From: Bacteroidia bacterium | GTDB taxonomy: Bacteria; Bacteroidota; Bacteroidia; CAIKAF01 | NCBI GenBank assembly: GCA_016742095.1 | Contig: JACVCJ010000017.1 | Location: forward strand, 19,985 to 83,984 | DNA: 64,000 nucleotides | Reading direction: 5' to 3' | Part shown: positions 1-8,988 of the stretch, in pieces | Layout: each line of letters starts with the position of its first letter | How positions within the stretch are numbered: the first letter of the stretch is position 1 | Notes under the pieces: model-generated | The model's input: the letters and a program-made list of their open reading frames with translations, nothing else | Told to the model about the DNA's origin: nothing | The model's database searches: none | Position numbers and translations under genes: made by a program

Positions 1-237
1 CACTTCTTCCAGGTCGTTGTGTTTGCCGCTTACGCGCAGGCATTTCTGTGTATCGGCCACCCGGGGGAACTGTATGGGGGCATTGCCCAGGAAAATATCC
101 TTGAACGGGGCCATACCGCTGTTGTTGAACATGAGTGTGGGGTCGCCCTTAACGACCATAGGCGCCGACGGCACAATATGATGCTGTTTCGAAGCAAAGA
201 AATCGAGAAATGCCTGACGTACCTGGTTCGCTTTCAT
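1..237 (-). CDS. alaS: Alanyl-tRNA synthetase, N-terminal fragment (runs off window)
   Basis: First 79 codons of alanyl-tRNA synthetase, the cytosolic class II enzyme that charges tRNA(Ala); the rest lies before base 1. The reverse strand from the ATG at 237 opens with [17 protein letters not shown] and continues through PSAPMV and [11 protein letters not shown], the strongly conserved opening of the bacterial AlaRS aminoacylation domain. The reading frame is open to the window edge. The gene is divergent from the M23 peptidase gene at 356. The later catalytic motifs, the editing domain and the C-terminal domain are not visible here, so integrity of the whole gene cannot be judged. Confidence 0.95.
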   Translation of the reverse strand, partial: MKANQVRQAFLDFFASKQHHIVPSAPMVVKGDPTLMFNNSGMAPFKDIFLGNAPIQFPRVADTQKCLRVSGKHNDLEEV

Positions 238-277
238 GCGTATGAGATTTTTTCGGAAATTTTCTGTAAAATAAATT

Positions 278-285
278 TACTTTTG
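278..285 (+). promoter_or_regulatory. Bacteroidota -7 element before the M23 peptidase gene
   Basis: TACTTTTG matches the Bacteroidota sigma-ABfr -7 consensus TAnnTTTG and lies 70 bases before the ATG at 356, in the divergent alaS/M23 intergenic space. No clear TTTG -33 element is seen at the usual 19-21 base spacing. Confidence 0.5.
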
Positions 286-355
286 TTTGAAAATGCGGCA
301 AATGTAACGCTAAAACATGTGATTTCGGTAAAGATTGTAAGAATTTTACGGCGTC

Positions 356-1321
356 ATGGCTCGGAAAAAGATCAAATACATATATAACCCCGACACCCTT
401 CGTTATGAACCGGCAAAGCCCAAGCCCCGCGAAATTTTGGGCCGGGTGCTCTGGATACTGGCTACAGGCATCGTATTCGGCGGGGTGGTGATCCTGGCCG
501 GCTGGCGTTTCCTGGCTTCTCCGTCCGAGAAAAAAACGGCCCGGGAACTCGAAGATATGCGGGTTAAGTACGAGTTGCTTTCCAAGCGTACCGAACTGAA
601 CGAGAAGGTGCTCACCGACCTGCGCCGCCGCGATCAGAACCTGTACCGCGCCATCTTTGAGGCAGAACCCCTGCCCGGTACCATGGCCGAGATCGGGGCC
701 GGTCCCTATGTAAAGTTCGAGGGACTCAGCAACAACGAACTGGTCACTTTTTCCAAAGAGCGCATCGATCATCTTTCTTCACAGATCGTGGCCCAGTCGC
801 AGTCCTACGACCGGCTTTTCCAGCTGGCAAAGCAGAAAGAACAGCTCCTGCGCGCCATACCGGCTATTATGCCCGTGCATGTAAAAGACCTTACCGAAAT
901 TGCCTCGGGCTTCGGCAACCGCGTGCACCCGGTGTATAAAACCCAGAAATTCCATGCCGGTATCGACTTTACAGCGCCCACCGGCACACCCATTTATGCC
1001 ACGGCAGACGGCACGGTGAATACCGAACCCTGTGGCGGCGGATACGGACTTTGTATATTGCTCAATCACGGTTTCGGGTACCAGAGCCTGTATGCGCACT
1101 GCAGCCAGATACTGGTAAAACCCGGACAGCAGGTAAGCCGCGGACAGCTGATCGGTAAAGTGGGCAGTACGGGACTTTCTACCGGTCCGCACTGTCATTA
1201 CGAGGTGCACATCAACGGGGAAGCGGTAGACCCCGTGAATTTCTTTATTTCGGATGTGAGTCCCGAAGAGTTCTCTAAAATACTCCAGATCTCACAAAAT
1301 GCCTCAAAATCATTCGACTAA
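356..1321 (+). CDS. Membrane-anchored M23 (LytM-type) metallopeptidase
   Basis: Predicted murein hydrolase or divisome-associated LytM protein acting in the periplasm. Residues 1-30 are basic and cytoplasmic, about 31-50 form one transmembrane helix, 55-95 and 130-165 look like coiled coil, and 180-295 are the M23 domain. The zinc-ligand pattern is intact: H200 and D204 in FHAGIDF, H248 in LYAHC, and H279/H281 in the HxH motif HCHYEVH. This argues for an active peptidase rather than a degenerate EnvC/NlpD-type activator. Length (321 aa) and layout match the alaS-adjacent M23 proteins common in Bacteroidota. The family is secure; the precise substrate bond is not. Confidence 0.9.
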   Translation: MARKKIKYIYNPDTLRYEPAKPKPREILGRVLWILATGIVFGGVVILAGWRFLASPSEKKTARELEDMRVKYELLSKRTELNEKVLTDLRRRDQNLYRAIFEAEPLPGTMAEIGAGPYVKFEGLSNNELVTFSKERIDHLSSQIVAQSQSYDRLFQLAKQKEQLLRAIPAIMPVHVKDLTEIASGFGNRVHPVYKTQKFHAGIDFTAPTGTPIYATADGTVNTEPCGGGYGLCILLNHGFGYQSLYAHCSQILVKPGQQVSRGQLIGKVGSTGLSTGPHCHYEVHINGEAVDPVNFFISDVSPEEFSKILQISQNASKSFD

Positions 1322-1418
1322 ACAGGTACGTAGCGGTCGGCAGATTTTTAAAAAAGGCTTAAAAATTCTTTGTATAACTCTCTTTTTTAGTATTTTTCAG
1401 GCTGTTATAACCCACAGA

Positions 1419-2714
1419 ATGAAATCCCGCAAAAGTATCCTGGTCCTGCTGGCCTTTCTTATCAGTCCCTTGTTCATAGGCCAGACCCTGCGCCGCGTGC
1501 CTGTGATGCAGAAGAGTACCCCTGTTGCCGCTCCCGTTGAAATGACCCTGATGCACCGTTTTCAGCATTACAACGATAAAAATCTCCATAAGAACGACGT
1601 ATACGACGAGCACGTGCATTCGCCCAAATCGGTGAACATCCTCGACGCAAAGGACAAGTTTTACGTACAGTCGCTCGAAGGCTGTGAGACCATCGTATAC
1701 AGCCTGGACAGTTTTAAGCGGATCGGGGTCATTCCGCATACGTTCACAAAACAAAATGCCTCCCTGTTTAAGGAAACGAATTATTTCGACTACAGTTTCC
1801 GCACCGTAGAAGCCGGCAAAGAGAACCTGTTCCAGGGCAAACCGGTGGAAAGCTGCTTTTCGCACGGCGGCCGTTACCTCTGGGTTACCTATTACCGCCG
1901 CACCTACGATGCCAATGCCGTGGACCCGAGTGCGCTCTGCATCATCGATACGGAAACCGACAGTATTGTACGTGTAATGCCTACGGCGCCCCTGCCGAAA
2001 ATGATCGCGGCATCGGCCGATGATAAATACATTGCCGTAACGCACTGGGGCGATAATACGGTGGGCATCATCGATATTTCCGGAGCAGACCCGCAGCAGT
2101 TCCGTTACCTGAAAAATGTGATCATCGACTACCGGCCCGACCTCAACTTCGGCAACCGTGCGGTGAACCGCGACAGCGAATGCGGGCACTGCCTGCGCGG
2201 TACCGTTTTTACACCCGACGGTAAATACCTGCTGGTAGGCAAAATGGGCGGAGCCGGGGGCATTGCCGTGATCGAAAGCGCCACCCAGAAATACCTGGGC
2301 ACACTGAAGGGAAAACGTCCGAACGTACGTCATCTGGTCATTAACGGTGAGAACCTGTACCTGTCTGTAAACCGTGACGGTTATGTACAAAAAATTGCCT
2401 ATGACCCCTGGATCGCGGGTTTAGAGAACGAGAACGTCCCCGTACCTTCCTGGTATGAAACCCCGGTAGGCGCCGGTGCACGCACCATTGTCCTCTCGCC
2501 GGACGGTCGTTATGTGTTTGCCGCCGTGAACAATGCCTGCAAGGTGGTATGCCTGGATGCACAGACCATGCAGAAGGTATGTGAGATCCCTGCGGATGCC
2601 TATCCCGTGGGCATGGACATCAGCCGCGACGGCAAATACCTCATCGTAACCTCCCAGGGCAAGGAAAACGGGGGAGGTAACAGCGTAATGGTATATTGTA
2701 TCGACTATCATTAA
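1419..2714 (+). CDS. Secreted YVTN-type beta-propeller repeat protein
   Basis: A 431-residue protein with a signal peptide (MKSRKSILVLLAFLI) followed by a seven-bladed YncE/YVTN-like propeller. Blade signatures such as VKVVCLDAQT, DGRYVFAAVNN and DGKYLLVGK recur. The open frame extends to 1299, but the ATG at 1419 is chosen because it directly precedes the hydrophobic signal segment, while the 40 extra residues look non-coding. An unusual CGHC motif sits at residues 255-258 within a loop (RDSECGHCLRG), which could bind metal or form a redox disulphide. The partner and substrate are unknown. The CBS gene follows 48 bases downstream with its own -7 element. Confidence 0.8.
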   Translation: MKSRKSILVLLAFLISPLFIGQTLRRVPVMQKSTPVAAPVEMTLMHRFQHYNDKNLHKNDVYDEHVHSPKSVNILDAKDKFYVQSLEGCETIVYSLDSFKRIGVIPHTFTKQNASLFKETNYFDYSFRTVEAGKENLFQGKPVESCFSHGGRYLWVTYYRRTYDANAVDPSALCIIDTETDSIVRVMPTAPLPKMIAASADDKYIAVTHWGDNTVGIIDISGADPQQFRYLKNVIIDYRPDLNFGNRAVNRDSECGHCLRGTVFTPDGKYLLVGKMGGAGGIAVIESATQKYLGTLKGKRPNVRHLVINGENLYLSVNRDGYVQKIAYDPWIAGLENENVPVPSWYETPVGAGARTIVLSPDGRYVFAAVNNACKVVCLDAQTMQKVCEIPADAYPVGMDISRDGKYLIVTSQGKENGGGNSVMVYCIDYH

Positions 2715-2735
2715 GGCTGGTCGCTTAAAAATGCC

Positions 2736-2743
2736 TACTTTTG
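2736..2743 (+). promoter_or_regulatory. Bacteroidota -7 element before cystathionine beta-synthase
   Basis: TACTTTTG, an exact TAnnTTTG match, lies 19 bases before the ATG at 2763, implying a very short leader. A matching -33 element is not obvious. Confidence 0.55.
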
Positions 2744-2762
2744 CACCTGAAAATCATTCAGG

Positions 2763-4127
2763 ATGCCCAGATATTACGAAAACATACTGCAGACCATAGG
2801 TAACACACCAATGGTGAAACTCAATAAAGTGGTTAAAGAGATTCCCGCCACGGTACTGGCCAAGATCGAGACGGTAAACCCCGGTAACTCCATCAAAGAC
2901 CGTATGGCCGTGAAAATGATCGAAGATGCCGAGAAAAGCGGACTGTTGAAACCGGGCGGTACCATCATCGAGGGTACTTCGGGTAATACGGGTATGGGTC
3001 TGGCCATCGCCGCCGTGATCAAGGGTTACAAATGTATTTTTACCACCACGGATAAGCAGAGCCGCGAAAAAGTGGATGCGCTCAAGGCGTTCGGCGCTGA
3101 AGTGATCGTATGTCCCACGGATGTAGACCCGGAAGATCCGCGTTCGTACTACTCGGTATCGTCGCGCCTGGTGAGCGAAGTTCCCAATGCCTGGAAGCCT
3201 AACCAGTACGATAATCCGAGCAATGCACAGGCCCATTACGAAAGTACGGGCCCCGAAATATGGGAACAGACCGAAGGAAAGATCACACATCTGGTAGTGG
3301 GTGTGGGCACCGGCGGTACCATCTGCGGTACGGCCCGTTACCTGAAGGAGAAGAACCCGGCCATACAGGTGCTGGGTATCGATACCTACGGATCGGTGTT
3401 TAAAAAATACAAGGAAACCGGTGAGTTCGACAAGAACGAGATCTATCCCTACATCACCGAAGGCATCGGGGAAGACTTCCTGCCACAGAACGTAGACTTC
3501 AGCCTGATCGACCATTTTGAGAAGGTGACCGATAAGGACGCCGCCATTTACACGCGTGAAATTCCGCGTAAGGAAGGCATTTTCGTGGGTAACTCGGCCG
3601 GTGCGGCCATTGCCGGTATGCTGCAGATGAAAGACCGCTTTAAGGAAGGCGATGTGGTGGTAGTGATCTTCCACGACCACGGTACCCGTTACCTGGGCAA
3701 AATGTTCAACGACGACTGGATGCGCGACCGCGGTTTCCTGAAGGAAGAAAAGCCCAAAGCCGGAGATATCGTAAAACGCCATGCCGGTAAAAAACTGATC
3801 ACCGTAAGTCCGGATACCTCCATTGCCGACGCAGTGGCCATCATGAACAAATACGGCATCAGCCAGATACCCGTGAAAGAAGGCAACAACTTTGTAGGTG
3901 CGCTGAGCGATAACCAGGTGCTGAGCAAAGTGCTGAGCGGCGAGGTAGACAAGGCCGATATCGTGGCCCGTGTAATGGGCGCTTCGTTCCCGCTGCTGCC
4001 TGCGGATACCGGTCTGGAGGAAGTGTCACGCCATATTAACCGCGACTGTAACGCGGTGCTGGTGCAGGACCTGGGCGGTAACGTACATATCCTTACCAAA
4101 GAGGATATCATCAGTAGTATATACTAA
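2763..4127 (+). CDS. Cystathionine beta-synthase with C-terminal CBS-domain pair
   Basis: A cytosolic PLP enzyme of fold type II, predicted to condense serine (or O-acetylserine) with homocysteine or sulphide. The PLP Schiff-base lysine is K45 in NPGNSIKDRM; the phosphate-contacting SGNTGMG loop is near residue 77 and the glycine loop GVGTGGTICGT near 180. Residues about 340-450 form a Bateman pair of CBS domains (DAVAIMNKYGISQIPV and the second repeat), the adenosyl-ligand regulatory module of cystathionine beta-synthases. That pair separates it from plain cysteine synthase, which ends near 310. Length 454 aa fits. It has its own promoter and ends at a strong terminator, so it is probably monocistronic. 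Confidence 0.88.
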   Translation: MPRYYENILQTIGNTPMVKLNKVVKEIPATVLAKIETVNPGNSIKDRMAVKMIEDAEKSGLLKPGGTIIEGTSGNTGMGLAIAAVIKGYKCIFTTTDKQSREKVDALKAFGAEVIVCPTDVDPEDPRSYYSVSSRLVSEVPNAWKPNQYDNPSNAQAHYESTGPEIWEQTEGKITHLVVGVGTGGTICGTARYLKEKNPAIQVLGIDTYGSVFKKYKETGEFDKNEIYPYITEGIGEDFLPQNVDFSLIDHFEKVTDKDAAIYTREIPRKEGIFVGNSAGAAIAGMLQMKDRFKEGDVVVVIFHDHGTRYLGKMFNDDWMRDRGFLKEEKPKAGDIVKRHAGKKLITVSPDTSIADAVAIMNKYGISQIPVKEGNNFVGALSDNQVLSKVLSGEVDKADIVARVMGASFPLLPADTGLEEVSRHINRDCNAVLVQDLGGNVHILTKEDIISSIY

Positions 4128-4149
4128 AATTAAAAACGTATACACATAA

Positions 4150-4180
4150 AAAAGCGGCCCTGAAGCCGCTTTTCTTTTTT
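4150..4180. terminator. Bidirectional rho-independent terminator
   Basis: A perfect 9-bp stem, AAAAGCGGC (4150-4158) with GCCGCTTTT (4165-4173), has a 6-base loop and T-rich flanks on both strands. It lies between the convergent CBS gene and the DUF4476 gene and can serve both. Confidence 0.85.
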
Positions 4181-5123
4181 AGTTTTTTGACGTATAGGCA
4201 TTGAGTTCCCTGACGTAATTGTCGAACGTGAAGCTGGTATGCGTTATAAAGTAGTTCTGTTTATCGGGGCATTTGGCATAGCAGAGTTTGGCGGCCTCCA
4301 GTTTTTTGTTGTCGAAGCTAAACAGGTCCAGCAGTTCTTTTACCTGCATGGCCGTAAAACCGCCCTGGTTCAGCTGGCTGCGTATGGCGTCCAGTTTGTT
4401 GTTATCGAAAGAGCGGCTGGCCACCGTGCGTTTAAACATCTGGAAGGTAGCAGGGTCCATGATGCCGTTGCCGTAATACCCGTCCATGCCGTTCTGCGGG
4501 GGATAGGGATTTCCGTAGCTGTTATTGTACCCGTTGTTGTAGTTGTTATAGCCGCCGTTGTTGTAATATCCGCCCTGCGGGTTCCCGTAGCCGGGGTAAG
4601 GGTTATAACCGCTGTAGTTACCGCCCTGGTAAATGTTTCCCCACATCTGGTTCCATACATCGCCGTAGGAATTACCCCCGAAATTGCTGTACAGGTTTTC
4701 GGTCTGCAGCAGGTACAGGCCGTAACCGCTGAAATAATCGAGTACATAGCGGCGGTTGTTCTGCAGGGGGATCAGGGCTTTGTACATGAGGGTACCGTTG
4801 CGGAACACGGCAATGTGCTTCTGGCCGGGCAGCAGGTCAAAAAAACGGAAACGTCCGCTGGATGCGGTGATACTCTGGTCGTCGATCATTACGGTGTGTA
4901 TGCCGGGCTCGGGTATCCGCAGGAATACCTCGGAATAGCCGTTGTATACAAAATTCCAGGTATAGGATGGAGCATTACCGAAACCGAGACTTTTGGCCGC
5001 GCCCTGTGCATCTTTGGCTTCGGGCGCCACATTGGGGAGCAGTTCCCCTTTGCTTCCGGGAGTTTGTGCATAAAGCACAGCGCTTATAAAAACGCAGCTG
5101 AGAAGTGTAGAGATCCGTTTCAT
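4179..5123 (-). CDS. Secreted DUF4476 protein with Tyr/Asn/Gly-rich linker
   Basis: A 314-residue exported protein. The signal peptide is MKRISTLLSCVFISAVLYA, ending at an AQ cleavage site. Residues 50-135 form a beta-rich domain, and 145-215 are low complexity, dominated by Gly, Tyr, Asn and Pro. Residues about 220-312 match the DUF4476 helical repeat, including FDNNKLDAIRSQL and the parallel FDNNKLDA / FDNKKLEA repeats. DUF4476 proteins are widespread in Bacteroidota and have no assigned activity. The prion-like linker suggests a surface or envelope location. The gene stands alone between a terminator and the upstream LysM gene. Confidence 0.8.
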   Translation of the reverse strand: MKRISTLLSCVFISAVLYAQTPGSKGELLPNVAPEAKDAQGAAKSLGFGNAPSYTWNFVYNGYSEVFLRIPEPGIHTVMIDDQSITASSGRFRFFDLLPGQKHIAVFRNGTLMYKALIPLQNNRRYVLDYFSGYGLYLLQTENLYSNFGGNSYGDVWNQMWGNIYQGGNYSGYNPYPGYGNPQGGYYNNGGYNNYNNGYNNSYGNPYPPQNGMDGYYGNGIMDPATFQMFKRTVASRSFDNNKLDAIRSQLNQGGFTAMQVKELLDLFSFDNKKLEAAKLCYAKCPDKQNYFITHTSFTFDNYVRELNAYTSKN

Positions 5124-5246
5124 CGTGTCCTCCTTTTTTAAGAATTTGTATAAGTATCTTATTCAGGTCCGATCAAAGGAAATGCCACGAAATGCAAAGG
5201 ATTTGTTAAGCAGATAAATTAGGAAAAAATTAACGGATATACGAGA

Positions 5247-6872
5247 TCAGCTCTTTTTGATCTTGAGCTTTTGCCCTATTTTCAGGGCATCGCTGCGCAG
5301 GCCGTTCCATTCCTTTATTTTCGTATATGCAACGCCGTATTTGCGCCCGATGGCATAGAGCGTATCTCCGCTCTTCACCGTGTAATAAATATACGAAGAT
5401 GGGGTTGCGGGCTTGGCGGAGCTGCTGCCCGTTTTGGGAGTTGTGGTGGTTTTTGCCGCAGTAGCTGTTGTTTTAGTTACCGAAGGACTGTTGTTGTTCG
5501 CAGGCGCCGGTTTGGTATAGTCCGGCCCGAAATCCACCTCTTTATCGTCGCCCTGGTCAATGGTTACGTTCTGGCGTACGTTCTGGTCTTCCTGGGCGTC
5601 CACCTGCACGGCTTTGCGGGTAACCTTCACCACGATCTTCTTACCCGGGTAGATCTTGGAACTGCGCATGTTGTTCCAGGTCTTGATCTGGGTTACGCTC
5701 ACGCGGTATTTGGCGGCGATCTTGCTCAGGGACTCGCCCCGGCGCACCGTATGGTATTTTTTTATGGTCACGGGTTCGCCGGACGGGGTACTTGCCGCAG
5801 TGGCCGTAGCCGGTTTGTCCAGGTTCACCGGTACCACTTCCTTCACCGGTTCAAAGTAAAAAGATGCGCGGTGCTGGGCAATGGTCAGTTGCTGGTTGCG
5901 GAAGTTCTGACCGTAGCCGATGGGCAGGTGAATGGGATCGCCGGAAGCAATGATCTCCCTGCGGGCCTCCGTATTCAGTTCTCTCAGTATGTCCAGCGGG
6001 ATCTGCAGCACTTCGCTGATCTGCCCCAGGTGTATCTTTTCAGAAGAGACCACGGTCTCCGACGGCGCCATCAGTTTGGGTACGATGAGCGGCATGCGGT
6101 TGCGGTCGAAGTTCTCGCCGATGAAAAGCAGCGCGCGGAAAATATAATAGCGGTTGCGGTATTCGGCCGGCATTTCATTCAGCAGTACGGGAAACTGATC
6201 CGAACCGGAACGGATGCGGGCCTTGTTCACGATGGCCGGACTGCTCGAAAAGGCCAGTATGGTCATAGGCCAGCTGCGGTACTCGGCATACAGCGCTTTC
6301 AGGTAGGCGGCGGCGGCGTCTGAAGAAGCCGATACGCTCATACGTTCGTCGCGGAACTGGTCGATCGTGAGCCCGTAACGCACCGCATGCGTATACGAAA
6401 GCTGCCAGATCCCTTTACCGCCGTTCTCACCCATGTAATATGGGTTCATGGCCGAAATGGCCGCGGGCAGGTATTTCAGTTCCCTGGGCAGACCGGCTTC
6501 GGCCAGCTGTTTTTCGATCAGCGGGAAATATTCACGGCAGATAGCGAACAACACTTCGGTGTTCTCGCTTTTTTCGTACGTAAAATAGTGGGTATACATC
6601 CGCACGGCATCGTAGTCCTCATGCGGGAAAAGTACGTTCGCTTTCAGGAAGGCCTGCTCGCGTTCTTTGGCGGAACAGGGCACCAGGCAGGCGTTCTCGC
6701 ACAGGGCGTCCGTTTCCACGTTGCGGTTAATGAGCAGGGGATTTTCGTTCAGTCTCTCAAAGCAGGAAATACTCACCTTACCAGAAAGGCTGTCTATTCC
6801 ATGGGCATATACCCCGGAAAAGCCGGTAAGGGCTACCAGAATGAGAGATAAAAAGAGTGCTTTTGTGTTCAT
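5247..6872 (-). CDS. MltD-like LysM protein with a degenerate transglycosylase domain
   Basis: A 541-residue exported protein. The start is the ATG at 6872 (MNTKALFLSLILVALTG), preferred over the TTG three codons upstream. An SLT/MltD-like domain spans about 105-240, an imperfect LysM-like segment lies near 275-320, and two good LysM repeats follow at about 370-415 and 495-541, separated by a Thr/Pro/Ala-rich linker. Compared with the intact paralogue at 55432-56925, the catalytic Glu position (LKYLSIVESALNP) reads LKYLPAAISAMNP, so Glu is replaced by Ile. The AYNAGPGNV motif has become AFSSSPAIV. The fold is probably kept but catalysis lost, suggesting a peptidoglycan-binding role. No frameshift is seen. 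Confidence 0.85.
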   Translation of the reverse strand: MNTKALFLSLILVALTGFSGVYAHGIDSLSGKVSISCFERLNENPLLINRNVETDALCENACLVPCSAKEREQAFLKANVLFPHEDYDAVRMYTHYFTYEKSENTEVLFAICREYFPLIEKQLAEAGLPRELKYLPAAISAMNPYYMGENGGKGIWQLSYTHAVRYGLTIDQFRDERMSVSASSDAAAAYLKALYAEYRSWPMTILAFSSSPAIVNKARIRSGSDQFPVLLNEMPAEYRNRYYIFRALLFIGENFDRNRMPLIVPKLMAPSETVVSSEKIHLGQISEVLQIPLDILRELNTEARREIIASGDPIHLPIGYGQNFRNQQLTIAQHRASFYFEPVKEVVPVNLDKPATATAASTPSGEPVTIKKYHTVRRGESLSKIAAKYRVSVTQIKTWNNMRSSKIYPGKKIVVKVTRKAVQVDAQEDQNVRQNVTIDQGDDKEVDFGPDYTKPAPANNNSPSVTKTTATAAKTTTTPKTGSSSAKPATPSSYIYYTVKSGDTLYAIGRKYGVAYTKIKEWNGLRSDALKIGQKLKIKKS

Positions 6873-6952
6873 CACCAACAAGCAAGTTTACTTATTTATC
6901 CGGTTTTTCAAAATTTATTTTCAAAACTTTAACAGATAAATAAAATTCCTGA

Positions 6953-7774
6953 TCAGGGTAATATGGCCTTTACAGAGGGTTTCAGCGCTTTTTCCCAGCG
7001 GGTGTATCCCTCGGCGTTCAGGTGCAGCATATCCTTACGGAAAAGTGCCGAATCGGGCTGCCCGTTCTTATTGAGCAACGGCGTGCGTACGTCCACGAAA
7101 CTAAAATTGGGATAACCGCTTTCCAGGGCCTGTACACGCGTGTTGAGATCGGCAAATTTACTGCTCCACTGCATGCGCGAGGGCGAGTCTTTTACGGAGA
7201 GAAATACCAGCCGGGTTTCGGGCAGGTCGCGGTTCACGGCATCAAAGAAACGTCGGTAATCGGCAAACACCGAATCCACAGAGGCTGCATCATGGGCCAG
7301 GTCGTTCTCGCCGCAGTAAAAAACGATCATCCGGGGCAGGTATTTGGGCACTATGCGCGGGTAATAATAATTGACCTCGGCAATGGTGGCCCCGCCAAAT
7401 CCGCGGTTTATCACGTGTGCCGGCCGGAAACTTTCCCCGGCGGTCTTCCATAAACGTATACTGCTGCTGCCGAGAAAAAGTACGGCCCCTTTGCGGTAAC
7501 CCTGCGTACTGTCGGCATGTTCAAAGGCGCGGATCTCTTTTTCGAAGCGCGTGATATTCCCGATCAGGCTCAGCGTACTTACGCCGCGCACGACCACCGT
7601 GTCGGAATCGTTCCGCAGTGGAGGCGATTCCCGTTTGGCCATTCCCTGTCCGCAGGATTGCAGCAGGAAACTGAGGGAGATAGTGAGTATACAACCGAAC
7701 ATACCTGAATGTAGTTTCAGGTGTTTAAACGAAAAGTACTGCGCAGGGGTATGTAAAATAACTTTTTTTAGCAC
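6953..7774 (-). CDS. SGNH/GDSL-family hydrolase, likely lipoprotein
   Basis: Predicted esterase or lipase of the SGNH fold. The four blocks are present: FLGSSSIR (nucleophile Ser), NRGFGG (block II Gly), GEND (block III Asn) and DMLHLNAEGY (block V Asp/His). A lipobox-like SFLLQSC follows a hydrophobic stretch, so the mature protein is probably a lipoprotein. The start is uncertain: GTG at 7774, two bases after the upstream stop codon, gives a long basic n-region, whereas ATG at 7702 starts right before the hydrophobic core but lacks positive charge. I keep the longer form. The tight spacing to the 7777-8847 gene indicates co-transcription. Confidence 0.82.
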   Translation of the reverse strand: MLKKVILHTPAQYFSFKHLKLHSGMFGCILTISLSFLLQSCGQGMAKRESPPLRNDSDTVVVRGVSTLSLIGNITRFEKEIRAFEHADSTQGYRKGAVLFLGSSSIRLWKTAGESFRPAHVINRGFGGATIAEVNYYYPRIVPKYLPRMIVFYCGENDLAHDAASVDSVFADYRRFFDAVNRDLPETRLVFLSVKDSPSRMQWSSKFADLNTRVQALESGYPNFSFVDVRTPLLNKNGQPDSALFRKDMLHLNAEGYTRWEKALKPSVKAILP

Positions 7775-7776
7775 AA

Positions 7777-8847
7777 TTATTGTAGGGTAACACGCATCAT
7801 TACAGGCTGGTGATCACTGTACGCAAAGTTCAGATCGCTGGTTTTTACCCAGTCGATGCGCACATTGGGCGAAGTGAGGAAATAGTCGATCACGATCTTG
7901 TCCGTTTTTTCCGGATCGAAGGGCGTTTCGAGCTTGCGGTTGCTGGGCGTGTTGCGGTCAACGCCCCAGTGCCAGCCGTTTTCCGGGAAGTCGGCCGGTA
8001 CGCCGATCTGTGCAATGGCGTCCTTCTGCTTCATAACGGGTACGGTATAGTCGGGCGGGTACTGGTTCCAGTCGCCGCCTACAATTACGTAATTGCCTTT
8101 TTTGTATTCGGCCGTGATGTACTTTTTCAGGGTGTCCATCTGCTGTTGTTTCACGGTGCCGTCGTCATAGGCGCTCAGGTGCAGGTTGTACACTATCAGC
8201 TGTTTGCCGTTGCCCATGTTGAATTTCCATTCCAGCAGGCAGCGGTCCAGCATGAACAGGCCTACGGGCCAGGCAGCGTCGGCCGCCAGGGCGATACGGC
8301 GCGAAGAAAGCGGTCCGTACGGTGAAAGTGACTGCAGTCCGGCCACGCATTTACCATAGGGATTGCCCAGGGGCTGCGGCACAAAGGCACAGTCGTAGTT
8401 GAGGGCAAAAGAAGAGATGCGCTGGGGGAAAAGTCCGGCTATGGAAGCCGATTCGTCCATATAATAGGTCCTTTTGGAGTCTTTATCCACTTCCTGCAGC
8501 ATTATAAAGTCGATGCTGTCGTTGGCCTGCAGGAAATCGTAGATGCCTTTGGCGTTCTTATCGGTAATTTCTTTGGTCTGCCGTACGCCGGTGCCGCCAT
8601 CGAAAAAGAAGTCACTTTCCTTGCCCAGTCCGGCATAGCCGATGTTCCAGGACAGGAAGGTAAAGGAGCGGGCACTGTCGGGAAAAGGTTTGGAACTGCC
8701 GCTGATGGCCACGAATTCAACGGGATCGGGACGGTAGTCCATTGCGCTCATGAGGCCCAGGAAGCCGAGAAACGCGAAAACAATGATACCCAGGAAAATG
8801 CCGGATATTTTAAAAAAACGGCGAACTGCACTCTTCTTGTTTGCCAT
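7777..8847 (-). CDS. Membrane-anchored endonuclease/exonuclease/phosphatase-fold protein
   Basis: A 356-residue protein with a basic N-terminus and one transmembrane helix (about 14-34), then an EEP-superfamily metal-dependent phosphoesterase domain. Diagnostic motifs in order are SWNIGYAG, IMLQEVD (metal-binding Glu), YNLHLSAYD, VGGDWNQ and SDHQPVMM (catalytic Asp/His). Family members cleave DNA, phosphoinositides or sphingomyelin, and an extracytoplasmic member could act on lipid phosphodiesters or nucleic acid outside the cell; the sequence does not decide which. It is the first gene of a probable two-gene unit with the SGNH hydrolase and diverges from the pseudouridine synthase gene. Confidence 0.85.
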   Translation of the reverse strand: MANKKSAVRRFFKISGIFLGIIVFAFLGFLGLMSAMDYRPDPVEFVAISGSSKPFPDSARSFTFLSWNIGYAGLGKESDFFFDGGTGVRQTKEITDKNAKGIYDFLQANDSIDFIMLQEVDKDSKRTYYMDESASIAGLFPQRISSFALNYDCAFVPQPLGNPYGKCVAGLQSLSPYGPLSSRRIALAADAAWPVGLFMLDRCLLEWKFNMGNGKQLIVYNLHLSAYDDGTVKQQQMDTLKKYITAEYKKGNYVIVGGDWNQYPPDYTVPVMKQKDAIAQIGVPADFPENGWHWGVDRNTPSNRKLETPFDPEKTDKIVIDYFLTSPNVRIDWVKTSDLNFAYSDHQPVMMRVTLQ

Positions 8848-8939
8848 AACAGGGATTAAACTTTACTATGCAAGTATACTGCAAAAAACGCCGTGCCGCA
8901 ACAGACATACTTTATTTGACTGGTTTATAGAGTTATGTG

Positions 8940-8969
8940 TTGCAGTTCTGAAAATTTGTCGTACCTTTG
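8940..8969 (+). promoter_or_regulatory. Bacteroidota promoter for the pseudouridine synthase gene
   Basis: TTG at 8940-8942 and TACCTTTG at 8962-8969 are separated by 19 bases, a good fit to the -33/-7 architecture of Bacteroidota housekeeping promoters. The -7 element ends 19 bases before the ATG at 8989. Confidence 0.65.
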
Positions 8970-8988
8970 CCACCCCAAAAAAATATAT

